A stretch of DNA of 64,000 nt from Sphingomonas sp. Leaf407 (GTDB taxonomy: Bacteria > Pseudomonadota > Alphaproteobacteria > Sphingomonadales > Sphingomonadaceae). Location of the stretch: NCBI RefSeq assembly GCF_001425385.1, contig NZ_LMQO01000005.1:48093-112092 (forward strand), read 5' to 3'. Numbering within the stretch: the first letter of the stretch is position 1; each line of letters opens with the position of its first letter. The position numbers and the translations under genes are program-made. This document shows positions 15,200 to 31,342 of this stretch, one piece after another. Under the pieces are notes generated by a model. The model was not told the DNA's origin, did no database searches, and saw only the letters and a program-made list of their open reading frames with translations.

Positions 15200-17559
15200 G
15201 CGGTCGTCCCCGGCTTGGCGGTGAACAGGCGCATGCCGAACACCGGGCCGGCGGTGTTCTTGTCGTGCGGCACGACGCGGATGGTGATCTTCGCCTTGCC
15301 GCGGGTCAGCGGTTCGGGGACCGGATAGTCGACGTCGAAGAACGTCCCCGGCCGGCTGCGGTCGAGCGACTGGGTGGCGATGCGCTGATTGTCGACGAGG
15401 ATGTCGAACGAGCGCTTGCCCTCGTCGCCCCAATAGGTCGCCTGCAGCACCAATGGGCCGGGCTTCACCGCCATGGTGAACTGGAAGAAGCCGCCGGTGC
15501 GCGCGTCGCGCCCGGCGCGGCCGCGATAGCTGAGCGGGTAGGAGATGTCGGAGGTGAGATTGTGGTCGCGCTCGGGCTGCATTTCGCCGAGGTGCATCAC
15601 GTCGACCGAGCGGGCGGCGAGTTCACGCTCGTCGGCCTGCCGCTTGCGGAAGGCGGCTTCCTCGACCGCCCATTCGCTATCGGTGAAGCGGCGGAAATAG
15701 ACCGCGCTGCGCCGGTCGTACTGGCGATAGAAGGGGACGAAGGTCAGGTCGCCGGGGCGGATGAGACTGGCGGTGCGATATTGCGCTTCCTCAAGGGCAA
15801 CGGGCTGGAACCGGGCGAGCAGGTCGTCGCCGACCATTGCCGGATCGGGCTGGTCCCATGTCCCGTCGGCGCGGCCGAGGTCGCCGGCCAGCACCAGCGG
15901 CCCGCGCAGCACCGCGACGGTCTGCGCATCGCCCGGCGTTGCCTCCAGCCGCAGGTCGAGCGGCAGGCGGATCGTCACGCGGTCGCCGGCCTTCCAGCGG
16001 CGATCGATCACCGCATAGCCGCTCGCGCGGGCGGCATCGTGCGGGCGGTCGTTGACCAGTATCTCGGCCGACTTCGCCCAGCCGGGGATACGCAGCGCGA
16101 CCGGGAAGCGGCCGGCTTTGCCGAGCGTGGTGAAGGTCAGCGTCGCCTGGCCGTCGAACGGATAGTCGGTGGCAAGGCCGACCCGCGCGCTGCGCGCCGC
16201 CCACTCGGCGTCGGCGGGGATATAGAGGTTCACGATCAGCGTATCGTCGCCCGACCAGAAGATGCTCTCGCCGTGCTTGGCGTGGCTTTCCATGCCGGTG
16301 CCGACGCAGCACCAGAATTCCTCGCCATCGGGGGCCGAATATTCGCGCTTCGTGCCGGTCATCAGCGGGGTCATGTAGGTGAAGCCGCCGTTCACCGGCT
16401 CCTGCTGCGCCATGACGTGGTTGAGGTGGGCGCGTTCGTAATAGTCGAACAGCGCGCCGTCGGGTGCCCAGCCATAGAGGTGGCGGGTGAGTTTAAGCAT
16501 GTTGTAGGTGTTGCAATGCTCGCACGTCTGTTCGGTGATGTGCTGGGCGATGCTGTCGGGCGCGCTGAAATATTCGCGGTCGGCGTTGCCGCCGATGACA
16601 TAGCTGTGGTGGCGCGTGACGCGCTCCCAGAAGAAGCGCGCGGCGGTGGCGTGGCCCGGATTGCCCGTGATCTCGTACAGCCGGGCGAGGCCGATGAGTT
16701 TGGGCACTTGGGTATTGGCGTGGATATTGGCCAGTTCGTCGCGCTTCTCGGTCAGCGGGACCAGCACTTTTTTATGGTAGATGCGCTCGGCGAGTTTGAG
16801 CCAGCGCGGGTCGTTGGTGCGCGCATGGAGTTCGGCGAAACTCTCGTTCAGCCCGCCGTGTTCGCAGGCGAGGACCTGCTGCACCTGATCGTCGGTGAGC
16901 GCGGCGAATACCCGGTCGATATAGCCGCCCAAGGCCACCATGATCGCCGTCGCCTTGGGCGAAGGGCCGATATGGTCGAGGACGTCGAACAGCCCGGTAT
17001 AGAGCTTGTGCCAGTTGTAGAACGGCACCCAGCAGCCGTTGAGATCGAACCCGGCCGAGCGGATGTCGCCGCCCATGATCTCGGGGAAGATTTCCTTCCC
17101 GTTGACGATCGTGCCGTCGCGGCGCTTGCGGCTGAACCCGGCGACATAGCCGTCGGCGGCCTGACACGCGACCAACTCGTCGATGATGTACGCGGCGCGC
17201 GCCGCGCAATCGGGGCAGCCGGTCTGGGCATGGGTCAGCGCGAGGCCGGAGAGATAATGGCCGAGCGTGTGGCCGGCGATGGTGTCGCTTTCCCAGCCGC
17301 CATAGACTTTGCCCTTGGGGGCGAGGCCGGCGAAGCTGCGATAATTGTGCAGCAGCCGGTCGGCATCGAGCCGCAGCAGATAGGCACGATTGACCTCGAC
17401 CGCGCGGGCATAGTCCGACGGGCGCAGCCGCACCGCCGACAGGGGCAGCGGTTTGGGATGCGCGGGCAGCGCGGCGGTCATCCCCCGCGCGGCGGCGGGC
17501 AGCGTGGCCAGCGGCAGCGCGGCACCGCTGGCGAGGAAGCGGCGGCGGTCGATCGGCAT
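15196..17559 (-). CDS. GH127 family beta-L-arabinofuranosidase (DUF1680), TAT-exported
   Basis: A 787-residue glycoside hydrolase with a twin-arginine signal (DRRRFLASGAALPLATLPAA), so it is folded before export. The catalytic (alpha/alpha)6 domain covers about residues 45-600. The zinc/cysteine active site of HypBA1-type enzymes is visible: EQTCEHCNTYNMLKL near residue 345 and the paired cysteines in EEFWCCVGTGMESHAKHG near residue 416, one of which is the nucleophile. Known GH127 enzymes remove beta-L-arabinofuranose from hydroxyproline of extensins; the related GH146 acts on pectic arabinan and shares the motif. The ATG at 17559 has AGGGG at good spacing; another ATG lies at 17565. A GntR-type palindrome is immediately upstream. 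Confidence 0.88.
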   Translation of the reverse strand: MPIDRRRFLASGAALPLATLPAAARGMTAALPAHPKPLPLSAVRLRPSDYARAVEVNRAYLLRLDADRLLHNYRSFAGLAPKGKVYGGWESDTIAGHTLGHYLSGLALTHAQTGCPDCAARAAYIIDELVACQAADGYVAGFSRKRRDGTIVNGKEIFPEIMGGDIRSAGFDLNGCWVPFYNWHKLYTGLFDVLDHIGPSPKATAIMVALGGYIDRVFAALTDDQVQQVLACEHGGLNESFAELHARTNDPRWLKLAERIYHKKVLVPLTEKRDELANIHANTQVPKLIGLARLYEITGNPGHATAARFFWERVTRHHSYVIGGNADREYFSAPDSIAQHITEQTCEHCNTYNMLKLTRHLYGWAPDGALFDYYERAHLNHVMAQQEPVNGGFTYMTPLMTGTKREYSAPDGEEFWCCVGTGMESHAKHGESIFWSGDDTLIVNLYIPADAEWAARSARVGLATDYPFDGQATLTFTTLGKAGRFPVALRIPGWAKSAEILVNDRPHDAARASGYAVIDRRWKAGDRVTIRLPLDLRLEATPGDAQTVAVLRGPLVLAGDLGRADGTWDQPDPAMVGDDLLARFQPVALEEAQYRTASLIRPGDLTFVPFYRQYDRRSAVYFRRFTDSEWAVEEAAFRKRQADERELAARSVDVMHLGEMQPERDHNLTSDISYPLSYRGRAGRDARTGGFFQFTMAVKPGPLVLQATYWGDEGKRSFDILVDNQRIATQSLDRSRPGTFFDVDYPVPEPLTRGKAKITIRVVPHDKNTAGPVFGMRLFTAKPGTTA

Positions 17560-17568
17560 ATCCATCCC

Positions 17569-17589
17569 CTGTGAATACCGTATACGATA
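17569..17589. promoter_or_regulatory. Putative GntR operator, copy 2
   Basis: The same 21 bases as at 9154-9174 (CTGTGAATACCGTATACGAT then A), here ending 9 bases before the GH127 start and overlapping the edge of its ribosome-binding site. Binding here would block transcription or initiation of the GH127-Ldh_2-DUF885 run. Identity over 21 bases between two promoters 8.4 kb apart is unlikely by chance. Confidence 0.8.
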
Positions 17590-17647
17590 GGGCCGGGGGT
17601 GGGTTTGTCAATCTGGGACGGATCGACATTCCGCGAAAGGTTCGGCT

Positions 17648-17757
17648 TCTCCCCTCCCTGACAAGGGAGGGGCGGGGGTGGGTTGGTCGATTGTGGAACG
17701 CTCGTCTTTCCTCGCAGGCCTACCCACCCCCAGCCCCTCCCTTGTCAGGGAGGGGAG
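17648..17757. repeat. Repeat family A, full copy
   Basis: Arms CTCCCCTCCCTGACAAGGGA and CCCTCCCTTGTCAGGGAGGG around GGGTGGG/CCCACCC inner arms and a TTGTGGAACGCTCGTC spacer in the same orientation as the copy at 10464. It lies between the S9 peptidase stop and the GH127 promoter and may end the upstream transcript. Confidence 0.88.
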
Positions 17758-17795
17758 CAATGTTGCGGGACGACGCGGCTGAAGGTCGATCAACC

Positions 17796-26160
<8,365 letters not shown>

Positions 26161-26240
26161 TTTATTTCCCCCGTTTTCTACTCGGGCAAAGTATATGTCC
26201 ATAAACTGATATATATCAAATATATTATACGATTGTATCC
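26161..26240 (-). promoter_or_regulatory. AT-rich promoter region of the receptor gene with palindrome
   Basis: This 80-base stretch is far richer in A+T than anything nearby. It includes a perfect 12-base palindrome TGATATATATCA (26207-26218) and TATACGAT (26227-26234), which matches eight bases of the putative GntR operator core. It most likely carries the receptor promoter and one or two operators. The half-site match is weak evidence on its own. Confidence 0.5.
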
Positions 26241-26347
26241 GAAGGGTTTAGGACGCATAGGCCCTTTCGCCCACCGCCGCTTTGCTGGCATGATCCGCCG
26301 CGACCGGCCCGACGACCATGGCCGGCGTGACAGGGGAAGCGACGGCG

Positions 26348-28441
26348 ATGGCGGCAGCGGGATTAGCGGACGGGCCGGCACCGATCCTGCCGGCGACGAT
26401 GGCGGCGCGCGCGGGCTGGGCGGTGCTGGCGCTGGTCGGCGCGGGCGCGCTGGGCGTGGTCGCGCTGACGCGCGGCGAGAGCGTGAACGCGCTGTGGATC
26501 GTCATCGCGGCGCTCAGCGTCTATCTGATCGCGTACCGCTTCTATGGCCTGTTCATCGCGCGGCGCGTGCTGGCGGTCGATCCCGCCCGCCCCACCCCGG
26601 CGGTGCGCCGCGCCGACGGGCTCGATTTCGTCGCGACCGACCGCCACGTCCTGTTCGGCCATCATTTCGCGGCGATCGCCGGCGCGGGGCCGCTGGTGGG
26701 GCCGGTGCTGGCGGCGCAGATGGGCTATCTGCCGGGCACGCTCTGGCTGCTGGTCGGCGTGGTATTCGCCGGCGCGGTGCAGGATTTCCTGATCCTGTTC
26801 TTCTCCACCCGGCGCGATGCACGGTCGCTCGGCGACATGATCCGCTCGGAAATGGGGGTGGTGCCCGGCACCATCGCGCTGATCGGCGTGCTGATGATTA
26901 TGGTCATCCTGCTCGCGGTGCTGGCGCTGGTGGTGGTGAAGGCGCTGACCGGCAGTCCGTGGGGCACCTTCACCGTCTTCGCGACGATCCCGATCGCGCT
27001 GCTGATGGGCGTCTATGGCCGCTTTATCCGTCCGGGGCGCATCGCCGAGATGTCGGCGATCGGCTTCGTGCTGCTGATGGCGGCGATCGTCGGCGGCGAG
27101 CCGGTCGCGCGGTCCGCGACGCTGGCGCCGTGGTTCACCTATAGCGGACCGGCGCTGGCGCTGATCCTGATGGGATACGGCTTCGTCGCCTCGGTCGTGC
27201 CGGTGTGGCTGTTGCTGGCGCCGCGCGATTATCTGTCGACCTTCCTCAAGATCGGGGTGATCGCGGGACTCGCGCTCGGCATCCTGATCGTGCGGCCGCA
27301 ACTGGAGATGCCGGCCGTCACCAAGTTCATCGACGGGACCGGGCCGGCGTTTTCGGGCACGTTGTTCCCGTTCCTGTTCATCACCATCGCGTGCGGCGCG
27401 GTGTCGGGGTTCCATGCGCTGATCGCCAGCGGCACCACGCCCAAGATGATCGCGAGCGAGGGGCATCTGCGCTACATCGGCTATGGCGCGATGCTGACCG
27501 AAAGCTTCGTCGCGGTGATGGCGCTGATCGCCGCCTGCGTGCTCGACCCCGCCGTGTATTTCGCGATGAACGCGCCGCCCGCCCTTATCGGCACGACGGC
27601 GGTCGAGGCGGCGCGGACGATCGGCGAGTGGGGCTTCACCGTCACGCCGCAGATGCTCGACCAACTGGCGCGCGACGTGGGCGAGACGACGATCCTGAGC
27701 CGCGCGGGCGGCGCGCCGACGCTGGCGGTGGGCATGGCGCATATCCTCAGCCAAGTGATCGGCGGGCCGGGGATGATGGCGTTCTGGTATCATTTCGCGA
27801 TCCTGTTCGAAGCGCTGTTCATCCTGACCACGGTCGATGCCGGCACTCGCGTCGCGCGGTTCATGATCCAGGACCTGCTCGGCAGCATGGTGCCGGTGAT
27901 GAAGGACACCAGCCGCACCGCGCCCAACCTGATCGCGACCGCGCTGGCCGTCGCGGCATGGGGGTATTTCCTCTACAGCGGCGTCACCGATCCGCTGGGC
28001 GGGATCAACACGCTGTGGCCGTTGTTCGGCATCTCGAACCAGATGCTGGCGGCGATCGCGCTGACGCTGTCGACCGTCCTGCTCTTCAAGATGAAGCGGC
28101 AGCGCTATGCGTGGGTGACGATCCTGCCGACCGTGTGGCTGTTGATCTGCACGCTGACCGCCGGGTGGCAGAAGCTGTTCCATCCCAATCCGCGCATCGG
28201 CTTCCTTGCGCATGCCGAGCAATTCTCGACCGCGCTCGCCGAAGGGCGGTTGCTGGCCCCGGCCAAGAGCGTCGCCGAGATGCAGCGGATCATCCTGAAC
28301 GACCGGATCGATGCGATCCTGTGCGCCTTCTTCATCGCGGTGGTGCTGGCGATCGTGTTCTACGGCATCGCCGGGGCGCGCCGCGCGCTGGCAAGCGACA
28401 CCCCCACCACGCGCGAGGTCGGCGATGCGCTTCCTGCATAG
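26348..28441 (+). CDS. cstA: CstA family carbon-starvation transporter
   Basis: A 697-residue inner-membrane protein with about 16-18 hydrophobic segments. CstA blocks visible: VIAALSVYLIAYRFYGLFIA, FGHHFAAIAGAGPLVGPVLA, ACGAVSGFHALIASGTTPKM and LWPLFGISNQMLAAIAL. CstA/BtsT proteins import pyruvate or peptides under carbon limitation. The start at 26348 has AGGGGAAG upstream; an in-frame ATG at 26318 lacks a ribosome-binding site. The next gene overlaps and encodes the usual small partner YbdD. It is divergent from the TonB receptor, so peptide uptake linked to the catabolic island is possible but unproven. Confidence 0.9.
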   Translation: MAAAGLADGPAPILPATMAARAGWAVLALVGAGALGVVALTRGESVNALWIVIAALSVYLIAYRFYGLFIARRVLAVDPARPTPAVRRADGLDFVATDRHVLFGHHFAAIAGAGPLVGPVLAAQMGYLPGTLWLLVGVVFAGAVQDFLILFFSTRRDARSLGDMIRSEMGVVPGTIALIGVLMIMVILLAVLALVVVKALTGSPWGTFTVFATIPIALLMGVYGRFIRPGRIAEMSAIGFVLLMAAIVGGEPVARSATLAPWFTYSGPALALILMGYGFVASVVPVWLLLAPRDYLSTFLKIGVIAGLALGILIVRPQLEMPAVTKFIDGTGPAFSGTLFPFLFITIACGAVSGFHALIASGTTPKMIASEGHLRYIGYGAMLTESFVAVMALIAACVLDPAVYFAMNAPPALIGTTAVEAARTIGEWGFTVTPQMLDQLARDVGETTILSRAGGAPTLAVGMAHILSQVIGGPGMMAFWYHFAILFEALFILTTVDAGTRVARFMIQDLLGSMVPVMKDTSRTAPNLIATALAVAAWGYFLYSGVTDPLGGINTLWPLFGISNQMLAAIALTLSTVLLFKMKRQRYAWVTILPTVWLLICTLTAGWQKLFHPNPRIGFLAHAEQFSTALAEGRLLAPAKSVAEMQRIILNDRIDAILCAFFIAVVLAIVFYGIAGARRALASDTPTTREVGDALPA

Positions 28442-28613
28442 GGCGGCGCAGACTGCGCGGCTGATGGTCGGCGTGCCCGATTACGACGCCTATGTCGCGC
28501 ATCGGAACGCCGCGCATCCGGGCGAGCCGGTGATGACGCTGGCCGAGTTCCATCGCGACCGGGTCGACCGGCGCTACGGCGGCGGGAAGGACCGGGTGAT
28601 GCGGTGTTGTTGA
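28425..28613 (+). CDS. YbdD/YjiX family small protein
   Basis: A 62-residue protein with the family pattern MRFLHRAAQTARLMVGVPDY, AYVAHRNAAHPGEPVMTLAEF and a final RYGGGKDRVMRCC. It overlaps the end of cstA by 17 bases, the arrangement found across proteobacteria, where YbdD-type proteins are needed for or modulate CstA/BtsT transport. No membrane helix is present, so it probably acts at the cytoplasmic face. Confidence 0.86.
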   Translation: MRFLHRAAQTARLMVGVPDYDAYVAHRNAAHPGEPVMTLAEFHRDRVDRRYGGGKDRVMRCC

Positions 28614-28630
28614 GGGGATACCGGCCTGAT

Positions 28631-28726
28631 CGTCATCCCCGCGCAGGCGGGGATTCATAGACGCTGGCGTCGCGGATCGAGCCGAACCGGTTGCGTGTAT
28701 GGATTCCCGCCTTCGCGGGAATGACG
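28631..28726. repeat. Repeat family C, full copy
   Basis: Arms CGTCATCCCCGCGCAGGCGG and GATTCCCGCCTTCGCGGGAA then TGACG, with a spacer including GTGTATG. It sits between the convergent ybdD and photolyase genes and probably serves both as a transcript end. Confidence 0.86.
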
Positions 28727-28745
28727 GAGGGAGCCGGGACCTCCC

Positions 28746-30293
28746 CTACCCCTCGTACTTCGGCAGCTTGTCGAGCTTCTTCAGAAACCCTTTCGCCTGT
28801 TGCAGCACGTCGGCGCGCGTGTCCTCGGCCATCTTGTCCCACGTCCGGTACGGCATCCCCATGCGCGGGTTGCGGCCGAGTTTCTCGCGGTTGCGGTCGA
28901 GAAAATCCCAATAGAGCGCATTGAACGGGCAGGCATCCTCCCCCGTCCGCTGCTTCACGTCGTAGCGGCACGCCCCGCAATAATCCGACATCCGGTCGAT
29001 ATACGCTCCCGACGACGCATAGGGTTTCGAGCCGAACAGCCCGCCGTCGCCGAACTGGCTCATGCCCAGCACATTGGGCTGTTCGACCCATTCATAGGCG
29101 TCGGCATAGACTTCGAGATACCAGCGTTGCACCTGCACCGGATCGGCACCGATCAGCAGCGCAAAATTGCCCGTCACCATCAACCGCTGGATATGATGGG
29201 CATAGGCGTTCTGGAGCGTCTGCCCGATCGCCTGGGCCAGACAGTGCATGTCGGTGTCGCCGGTCCAGTAGAAACCGGGCAGGTCGCGTTTCGCGTTCAG
29301 GAAATTGCGGCTGCCATAGTCCGGCCCCTCGCGCCAATAGATGCCGCGGATGAATTCGCGCCAGCCGATGATCTGGCGGATGAAGCCCTCCGCCGCGTTG
29401 ATCGGCACCTTGCCCTCGTCATAGTGTTTGGCGACGGCTTGGGCGAGGTCGAGCGGATCGAGCAGCCCGGCGTTGATGTAGGGTGAGAGGACCGCGTGCC
29501 ACAGATACGGCTCGTCGGTCAGCATCGCGTCTTGATTGTCGCCGAAGCGCGGCAGGGCATGGGTCAGGAACGCACGTTGCTGGCGTAGCGCATCCTTGCG
29601 CGTCACCGCGAAGTCGAAGCCGTCGAGCGTGCCGGCATGATCGCCGAAGCGGTCGGCGACCAGTGCCAGCACTTCCTGTGTCACGTCATCGGGCGCGAAC
29701 GACAGCGGGCGCGGCATCATCAGGTCGCGGCCCGGCGGCTTGCGATTGTCCTTGTCGAAATTCCACTTGCCGCCGACCGGCTTGTCACCGTCCATCAGCA
29801 ACCCGGTTTCGCGGCGCATCTCGCGGTAGAAATATTCCATGCGCAGCTCGCGCCGCCCCTCGGTCCATGTGTTGAACCGGTCGTGGCTGCACAGGAAACG
29901 GGTGTCGGCGCGGATGTCGACGGGGATGCCGAACATCGTCTCCCACGCCTCCAGCATCGCTTGCACCCGCCACTCGCCCGGTTCGGTGACGACGATTCGG
30001 GCGGGGTCATGCCGTCCGATCGCGCGCGCGACCTCGCCGGTGAAGCTGCCGGCATTGTCGGGATCGTCGAGCGTGACATAGTCCACGGTCCAGCCCGCCT
30101 CGCGCAGCGCGGCGGCGTGATGCCGCATCGCGGCGAACAGGAACGCGATCTTCTTGGGGTGATGGCGGACATAGGTCGCTTCCTCGACCACCTCCATCAT
30201 CAGGATCGTCGTGGCGGCGGGATCGGCGCGCTTCAGCGACGACAGCGTGGCCGTGAGCTGGTCGCCCAGCACCGGGATCAACACCCGTTCCAT
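28746..30293 (-). CDS. Iron-sulfur bacterial cryptochrome/(6-4) photolyase (PhrB/CryPro type)
   Basis: A 515-residue photolyase-related flavoprotein. The N-terminal antenna domain begins [14 protein letters not shown], and the C-terminal FAD domain contains [20 protein letters not shown] and [20 protein letters not shown]. Four cysteines for a 4Fe-4S cluster are at about 349 (MHCLAQ), 438 and 441 (YCGACRYD) and 454 (DACPFN), the same positions as in Agrobacterium PhrB. Such enzymes repair (6-4) photoproducts with light and need no plant-type MTHF antenna, using a lumazine instead. The start at 30293 is the natural N-terminus. It is divergent from queF with only 30 bases between the starts. 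Confidence 0.92.
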   Translation of the reverse strand: MERVLIPVLGDQLTATLSSLKRADPAATTILMMEVVEEATYVRHHPKKIAFLFAAMRHHAAALREAGWTVDYVTLDDPDNAGSFTGEVARAIGRHDPARIVVTEPGEWRVQAMLEAWETMFGIPVDIRADTRFLCSHDRFNTWTEGRRELRMEYFYREMRRETGLLMDGDKPVGGKWNFDKDNRKPPGRDLMMPRPLSFAPDDVTQEVLALVADRFGDHAGTLDGFDFAVTRKDALRQQRAFLTHALPRFGDNQDAMLTDEPYLWHAVLSPYINAGLLDPLDLAQAVAKHYDEGKVPINAAEGFIRQIIGWREFIRGIYWREGPDYGSRNFLNAKRDLPGFYWTGDTDMHCLAQAIGQTLQNAYAHHIQRLMVTGNFALLIGADPVQVQRWYLEVYADAYEWVEQPNVLGMSQFGDGGLFGSKPYASSGAYIDRMSDYCGACRYDVKQRTGEDACPFNALYWDFLDRNREKLGRNPRMGMPYRTWDKMAEDTRADVLQQAKGFLKKLDKLPKYEG

Positions 30294-30323
30294 TCGTGCC
30301 CCGCCTTTCCTATGTGGGCGGGC

Positions 30324-30767
30324 ATGGACCCGAAATTCCTTGGCCAGACCAGCCCGCTTCCCGCCACACCGGAAGCCGCCGAGCTCGATTATGTTCCCAA
30401 TCCGCGGGCAACGCCGTATCTGGTGCGCTTCACCGTGCCCGAATTCACGTCGCTGTGCCCGGTGACGGGACAGCCCGATTTCGCGCATCTGGTGATCGAT
30501 TACGTGCCCGGCGACACGATCGTCGAATCCAAGTCGCTCAAACTGTTCCTCGGGGCGTTCCGCAACCATGCCGCGTTCCACGAGGATTGCACCGTGGGCA
30601 TCGCGCAGCGACTGGTCGCGGAGATGCAGCCGGTCTGGCTGCGCATCGGCGGCTATTGGTATCCACGCGGCGGCATCCCGATCGACGTGTTCTGGCAGTT
30701 GGGCGAGCCACCCAAGGGGGTATGGGTGCCCGATCAGGATGTGCCGGGCTATCGCGGGCGGGGATAA
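30324..30767 (+). CDS. queF: NADPH-dependent 7-cyano-7-deazaguanine reductase QueF
   Basis: A 147-residue type I QueF that reduces preQ0 to preQ1 in queuosine synthesis. The catalytic Cys is in [16 protein letters not shown] near residue 44, with the Asp just after it; the QueF motif [15 protein letters not shown] binds NADPH, and HEDCT follows. The C-terminal [15 protein letters not shown] is also conserved. The start at 30324 (MDPKFLG) is used; an ATG at 30312 would add four residues. The very short gap to the divergent photolyase gene means that its promoter must overlap coding sequence. Confidence 0.93.
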   Translation: MDPKFLGQTSPLPATPEAAELDYVPNPRATPYLVRFTVPEFTSLCPVTGQPDFAHLVIDYVPGDTIVESKSLKLFLGAFRNHAAFHEDCTVGIAQRLVAEMQPVWLRIGGYWYPRGGIPIDVFWQLGEPPKGVWVPDQDVPGYRGRG

Positions 30768-30869
30768 GCATCCGTTTTCGTGGTGCCGGCCCGATCTCCC
30801 AACCTCGTCGTATCACGCGGCTCCGAACGATCCAGGCGGCATCGACAGTCAGCCAATGCTACGGCTTTT

Positions 30870-30965
30870 CGTCGTTCCCGCGCAGGCGGGAACCCATAGA
30901 CGCAACGGGTGTGATTCTACCACCGTCGTCGGCGTGTATGGATCCCCGCCTGCGCGGGGATGACG
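30870..30965. repeat. Repeat family C, full copy
   Basis: Arms CGTCGTTCCCGCGCAGGCGG and GATCCCCGCCTGCGCGGGGA then TGACG around an ACGCAACGGGTGTGATTC spacer. Each arm still pairs with itself although the two arms have drifted apart. Confidence 0.84.
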
Positions 30966-31055
30966 CGCGCGGGGCTAACTCCCCTACCAAAGCTGAATGT
31001 CGATCCGGCCCAGGACAGGACGGACCCGTATCGTGCGGAACCGCTCGCCGGGCTG

Positions 31056-31165
31056 CTCCCCTCCCTGACAAGGGAGGGGCTGGGGGTGGGTCGGCCCGCG
31101 AGGGAGGGCAGGCGTTCCACAACCGGCCGACCCACCCCCGACCTCTCCCTTGTCAGGGAGGGGAG
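31056..31165. repeat. Repeat family A, full copy, spacer reversed
   Basis: Arms CTCCCCTCCCTGACAAGGGA and TCTCCCTTGTCAGGGAGGGG. The spacer (GGCGTTCCACAACCGG) is the reverse complement of that in the copies at 10464 and 17648, so this element lies in the opposite orientation. Confidence 0.88.
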
Positions 31166-31342
31166 AGGTCGGGTGCCGCGTTGAATTGCAATCCGTCCCA
31201 ACGCCCTGTCGAACAAATGTGACGGTCTGGCGAAAATGCTGCGTCGCAATACGCGCCGCATGCAACTATCTGCGTATCAAAATGTTTCCTCGATGCATAC
31301 CGCCGCAATGCCGCGGATTCTGCAGCATCAAAAGGAAGCCGG

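Larger units (their letters stand above)
30768..31342. other. Non-coding interval with two repeat families
   Basis: This 575-base gap between queF and the glycosyltransferase gene holds a C repeat (30870-30965) and an A repeat (31056-31165), each flanked by a GAATGTCGAT-type tag. The last 140 bases are lower in G+C and probably contain the glycosyltransferase promoter, ending in an AAGGAAG ribosome-binding site. No protein-coding gene is supported. Confidence 0.75.
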
